A stretch of DNA of 35,218 bases from a bacterium (lineage in GTDB: Bacteria; Bacillota; Sulfobacillia; UBA995). The notes under the pieces are model-generated. The model saw only the letters and a list, made by a program, of their open reading frames with translations. It did not search any database and was not told the origin of the DNA. The position numbers and the translations under genes are program-made. The stretch is from the NCBI GenBank assembly GCA_031082145.1, contig JAVHLP010000017.1:1-35218 (forward strand), given 5' to 3'. Below are positions 32,418 through 35,218 of this stretch, one piece after another; the stretch's first letter is position 1; each line of letters opens with the position of its first letter.

Positions 32418-33347
32418 TTGGGCGCACTGGAGAGCAGGGACATACACAAGCGCTACGGGTCCACCGCGGTGCTCCGCGGAGTGAGCTTCACGGCCCGGCC
32501 GGGGGCGATCACGCTCCTGGCCGGGCCCAACGGTGCCGGTAAGACGACCTGGATCCGCGTGGCGACCGGACTCGCCCGGCCGCAGGCGGGGCAGGTGCTG
32601 TTTGACGGTCAACCTGTGCCGGGGCAGCGCCACCGGCTGGGGGTGGTGCTCAACCACCCGTCAGTGTACCCCCACCTCAACGGTTACGATAACATCCGCT
32701 GCCTGGCGGGAGTTGGGTCCTGGAACCGAAGGCGTATCCACGGGGCCGTCGAGAGCCTGGGTCTCGGCCTCGAGGATGCCAGGCTCCGGCGGCGGGCGGG
32801 GGGCTGTTCCCATGGTGAGAAGCGCCTGCTGGTGCTGGCCTGCGCCCTGATCCGCGACCCTCAGCTCTTGCTGCTGGACGAACCCTCGCTGGGAGCGGAT
32901 CCCCTGGTCTGGCAGCGGATAACCAACACCCTCAAGTACATGCGGGATGAGGGCAGGACCGTACTGCTCACGGGTCAGAGTTTGAACACGCTCGAGGCTC
33001 TGGTCGACGATGTGGCCGTGCTACTGGACGGCTGCGTCGTCTTCCATGGCAGCCTCGCCGCATTGCGGGGGCGTCGCCCGCCAAGAGTGGAAGTGCGGGT
33101 GCGTGATCCGGAGGACGTCGGCACGCTCCTGCGGGTGGCCCGGCCGCTACCCGGTGCACCGGTGGGCACCTTCTCTGTACCCTGCGGCTCCCGGGCTGAA
33201 GCCGAGGAGGTCGCCTCTCGGGTCCAGGCCCTGGGGATACCCCTCTTGCGCCTCGAGGTACGGGAGGACACGCTGGAAGAGGCCTTCACCTCCCTGCTGG
33301 ATGCAGACCACGGCCGGGAGCCAAGGGAGGACGCCCATGCCGGTTGA
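32418..33347 (+). CDS. ABC-2-type ATPase with degenerate signature and H-loop
   Basis: A 309-residue ATPase of the CcmA/ABC-2 exporter type. Walker A is GPNGAGKTT (36-44), and Walker B with the catalytic glutamate is LLLLDEPSLGADP (D154, E155). Other motifs depart from consensus. The signature expected as YSKGMKQR reads CSHGEKRL (130-137), and the H-loop reads LLTGQSLNTLE with Q187 (codon 32976-32978) in place of histidine. The region after residue 215 is the extra C-terminal domain typical of this type. Start is TTG at 32418; GGGAGCG lies about 11 bases upstream, so the start is only moderately supported. Two membrane-protein genes follow directly, overlapping, and it probably forms a transporter with them. 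Confidence 0.88.
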   Translation: MGALESRDIHKRYGSTAVLRGVSFTARPGAITLLAGPNGAGKTTWIRVATGLARPQAGQVLFDGQPVPGQRHRLGVVLNHPSVYPHLNGYDNIRCLAGVGSWNRRRIHGAVESLGLGLEDARLRRRAGGCSHGEKRLLVLACALIRDPQLLLLDEPSLGADPLVWQRITNTLKYMRDEGRTVLLTGQSLNTLEALVDDVAVLLDGCVVFHGSLAALRGRRPPRVEVRVRDPEDVGTLLRVARPLPGAPVGTFSVPCGSRAEAEEVASRVQALGIPLLRLEVREDTLEEAFTSLLDADHGREPREDAHAG

Positions 33348-34290
33348 GGGCCCGGCGGCGCCGGGAGGCCGTCGGCAGTCGTTGCGGCTGTGGTGGTCGG
33401 AGGGGAAGCTGCTGGCGGCCAGCCACTGGACCAGGGTGCTGCTGGCGGTGCTGGTGCTGCTGCTGCTTTGGGCCGAGATGGGCACCTACCGCGCCGCTCT
33501 GAACCAGGAAGCCGACATCGAGTACGTATACCGGGCATCGGGGGGTGAGGACGCTTCGGAGGAAGCGCTGCGCAGCTTCGCCAGGAGCCACCCTGATGCT
33601 CGAACCCAGCGGGAGGCGATCTGGGGTCTGCACCCCGCCACGGGCGCCAACCGCACGCTCGCGGTGCTGGGTGCCCTCGGGCCGATGGTGCTGGCGGTGT
33701 GGTCGGCTCATTGGGTAGGGGCGGAATACGGCTGGCGCACCGCCGCAGTGAGGGCGGCCCACACCGGCTGGCGCCGGGTGCTGGGTGCCAGGCTTGCCTG
33801 GATCGTGCTTGCGTCCGGTCTCGTCAGCGTCGCCGTCGCCGGTGTCGGCAGCCTGGCGGCGCGCATCAGCTGGCCCTTGCTGGTCGCATCGAGCCGGTTT
33901 GCCGCCTGGTTGGATCCGCCCGACCTGGGCATCGCCGCCGGCCGGCAAGTTCTTGCCGTGGCGGCCGGCATGGCGGTGTACGGTCTCATGGCGGCCACGG
34001 TTGCCGTCATGACGCGCAGCGCGCTGGCCGGCGCGCTGGCGGGGCTGGTGGTGCCCAACCTGGAAGTCCTCCTGGCAGGCCGTAGTCCCCTGCTCTGGAT
34101 GCTACCCTGGGGCCTTCACGCCGGGCTGCTGACCGATCACCTCGTGTACCTCTGGGGAGGGTTCGCCGGCGCCCCGCCCTTTGCTCCCCCGGCGCCTGGG
34201 CCGGAGTGGCGCTGGGTCGGTTGCCTGCTGTGGATGCTGGTCTGGTCAGGGCTAACCCTGGGCTGGTCGGGGCGGCAGGAGATCCGATGA
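33337..34290 (+). CDS. ABC-2-like membrane protein, first of tandem pair
   Basis: A 317-residue membrane protein with about six helices. The first helix is RVLLAVLVLLLLWAEMG near residue 33, followed by a long extracytoplasmic stretch of about 90 residues, and five helices from AVLGALGPMVLAVWSAHWVG on. Blocks shared with the next gene include AAVRAAHTGWRRVLGARLAWI, MTRSALAGALAGLVVP and LPWGLHAGLLTDHL. The ATG at 33337 follows GGGAGG by 6 bases and overlaps the ATPase gene by 11 bases, so it is coupled. The layout suggests an ABC-2 exporter subunit. No substrate can be assigned. Confidence 0.82.
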   Translation: MPVEGPAAPGGRRQSLRLWWSEGKLLAASHWTRVLLAVLVLLLLWAEMGTYRAALNQEADIEYVYRASGGEDASEEALRSFARSHPDARTQREAIWGLHPATGANRTLAVLGALGPMVLAVWSAHWVGAEYGWRTAAVRAAHTGWRRVLGARLAWIVLASGLVSVAVAGVGSLAARISWPLLVASSRFAAWLDPPDLGIAAGRQVLAVAAGMAVYGLMAATVAVMTRSALAGALAGLVVPNLEVLLAGRSPLLWMLPWGLHAGLLTDHLVYLWGGFAGAPPFAPPAPGPEWRWVGCLLWMLVWSGLTLGWSGRQEIR

Positions 34291-35216
34291 AGGGCACCAA
34301 GGTGACAATGGGGGACCTCTGGCGGACCGAGTCCGCACTGGTAAGGACCGGCCTCTTGGTTGCCCCGCTGGTCCTCCTGGGCCTGGTGCTGCTGGCCGAG
34401 TGGCACACCTGCGCCCTTGCACTGCACCAGGATCAGGCCATTGACGTTTTCCAGCGCATCTTCCCCGAGCAACTGGGCCAGCGCGAAGCGTTGCTCGAGT
34501 TCGTGTGTGAGTACCCCGGCGCCGCGGCGAACCGCGAGGCGGTCCTGGCGGCACACCCCCACAACGCGCTCGACCGGATCCTGGCGACAGTCACCGTGGG
34601 TCTGGGCCCCCTCGGCGCTGCCCTATGGGGCGGGCTGCTGGTGGGCATGGATTTCGGCCTGGGCACGGCGAGGGTACGCGCGGTTCACCTGGGCTGGAGG
34701 CGCGTGGTGGCGGCGAAGGCCGGCTGGATCGCGGCCTTCGCGGTCCTGGTGACCACTACGGCGGTCCTGGCCGCCGCGGCTGCGGGGCCCGTCAGCTGGG
34801 CCTGGCTGCTCCGCTACTCCGAACTGGCCGGCCTGCTGGAGCCGCCGGCAGTGGAGACCGTCGCCGCCGTGCAGGTCCTGGTGACAGCGCTGGTCTTGAC
34901 CAGCTGGGGACTCCTCGGCGCGACCATGGCCCTGGCCACCCGCAGCGCCCTGGCAGGCACGGTACTAGGCATCCTGCTGCCCTACGCCGAGGGCGTGTTC
35001 CTCAGGCCCCTGGCGAATCCCCTGGGCCTGGATTGGCTCTTGCCCTGGGGCTTGCGGGCGGGCCTGGTCGCCGACCACTTTGCGCACTTCATTGGGGACC
35101 CGGGGATGGTGCCGGAGGTGTCCAACCCGGCCTGGCGGTGGCTGGCGATGGGTGCCTGGACGGTGACCCTGGCCTGCGTGTCCACGTGGTGGGCGGGGCG
35201 GCAGGAGTTGTCGTAG
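34287..35216 (+). CDS. ABC-2-like membrane protein, second of tandem pair
   Basis: A 309-residue paralogue of the preceding membrane protein with the same order of parts: a first helix (LLVAPLVLLGLVLLAEW), a long external segment ending ANREAVLAAHPHNALDRIL, and helices containing ARVRAVHLGWRRVVAAKAGWI, ATRSALAGTVLGILLP and LLPWGLRAGLVADHF. The ATG at 34287 overlaps the previous stop (ATGA) and has CAGGAG upstream. Both end in the same kind of tail (WAGRQELS here, WSGRQEIR before). Together the two likely form a heterodimeric membrane channel with the ATPase at 32.4 kb. The window ends 2 bases after the stop codon, so further genes may follow. Confidence 0.82.
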   Translation: MKGTKVTMGDLWRTESALVRTGLLVAPLVLLGLVLLAEWHTCALALHQDQAIDVFQRIFPEQLGQREALLEFVCEYPGAAANREAVLAAHPHNALDRILATVTVGLGPLGAALWGGLLVGMDFGLGTARVRAVHLGWRRVVAAKAGWIAAFAVLVTTTAVLAAAAAGPVSWAWLLRYSELAGLLEPPAVETVAAVQVLVTALVLTSWGLLGATMALATRSALAGTVLGILLPYAEGVFLRPLANPLGLDWLLPWGLRAGLVADHFAHFIGDPGMVPEVSNPAWRWLAMGAWTVTLACVSTWWAGRQELS

Positions 35217-35218
35217 GG

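Overview
The window is about 35 kb of high-GC bacterial chromosome. Genes are tightly packed, many start with GTG or TTG, and most have a strong GGAGG-type ribosome binding site. A transcription-attenuating T-box leader in front of ileS, DUF1189 and DUF1805 proteins, and the Shine-Dalgarno style point to a GC-rich member of the Bacillota (perhaps a Limnochordia-, Symbiobacterium- or Thermaerobacter-like lineage). This is inference: no rRNA or other marker is present to fix the taxonomy. No tRNA, rRNA or CRISPR array was seen.

Region 1 (0.2-13.5 kb) is a nitrogen-compound catabolic locus arranged around a divergent promoter region at 4.17-4.32 kb. Leftward run an M20-family N-carbamoyl amino acid/allantoate amidohydrolase, a DUF1805 protein, a fold-type I (class V-like) PLP enzyme, a RidA protein and an IclR regulator. 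Rightward run a complete Dpp/Opp-type ABC importer (binding lipoprotein, two permeases, two ATPases), an allantoinase/hydantoinase-type cyclic amidohydrolase, a hydantoin/allantoin racemase and a class III aminotransferase. Together they suggest uptake of a cyclic ureide (hydantoin or allantoin type), racemisation, ring opening, decarbamoylation and transamination, under IclR control. The exact substrate cannot be read from sequence.

Region 2 (13.6-21.4 kb) holds a zinc-ribbon/YbjN protein. It is followed by a leftward operon of HAD phosphatase, amidohydrolase, MoaD/ThiS-like ubiquitin-fold protein and M20 peptidase. Next come a PIG-L deacetylase, leftward murB and a divergent plsY homologue, a 60-residue SPW membrane protein and an rlmD-type rRNA methyltransferase. 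Several convergent pairs overlap at their 3' ends.

Region 3 (21.6-26.1 kb) is a hutH-hutU-hutI operon converting histidine to formiminoglutamate. Region 4 (26.0-30.8 kb), leftward, is ileS under an isoleucine T-box, then a DUF1189 membrane protein and an SH3-domain protein.

Region 5 (31.0-35.2 kb) looks accessory. It contains a four-cysteine protein of unknown function, an MNT/HEPN toxin-antitoxin pair in which the HEPN toxin is frameshifted exactly at the expected tyrosine of its RX4HXY motif, a remnant of an IS21-type transposase, and an ABC exporter-like ATPase with degenerate motifs followed by two tandem paralogous membrane proteins.
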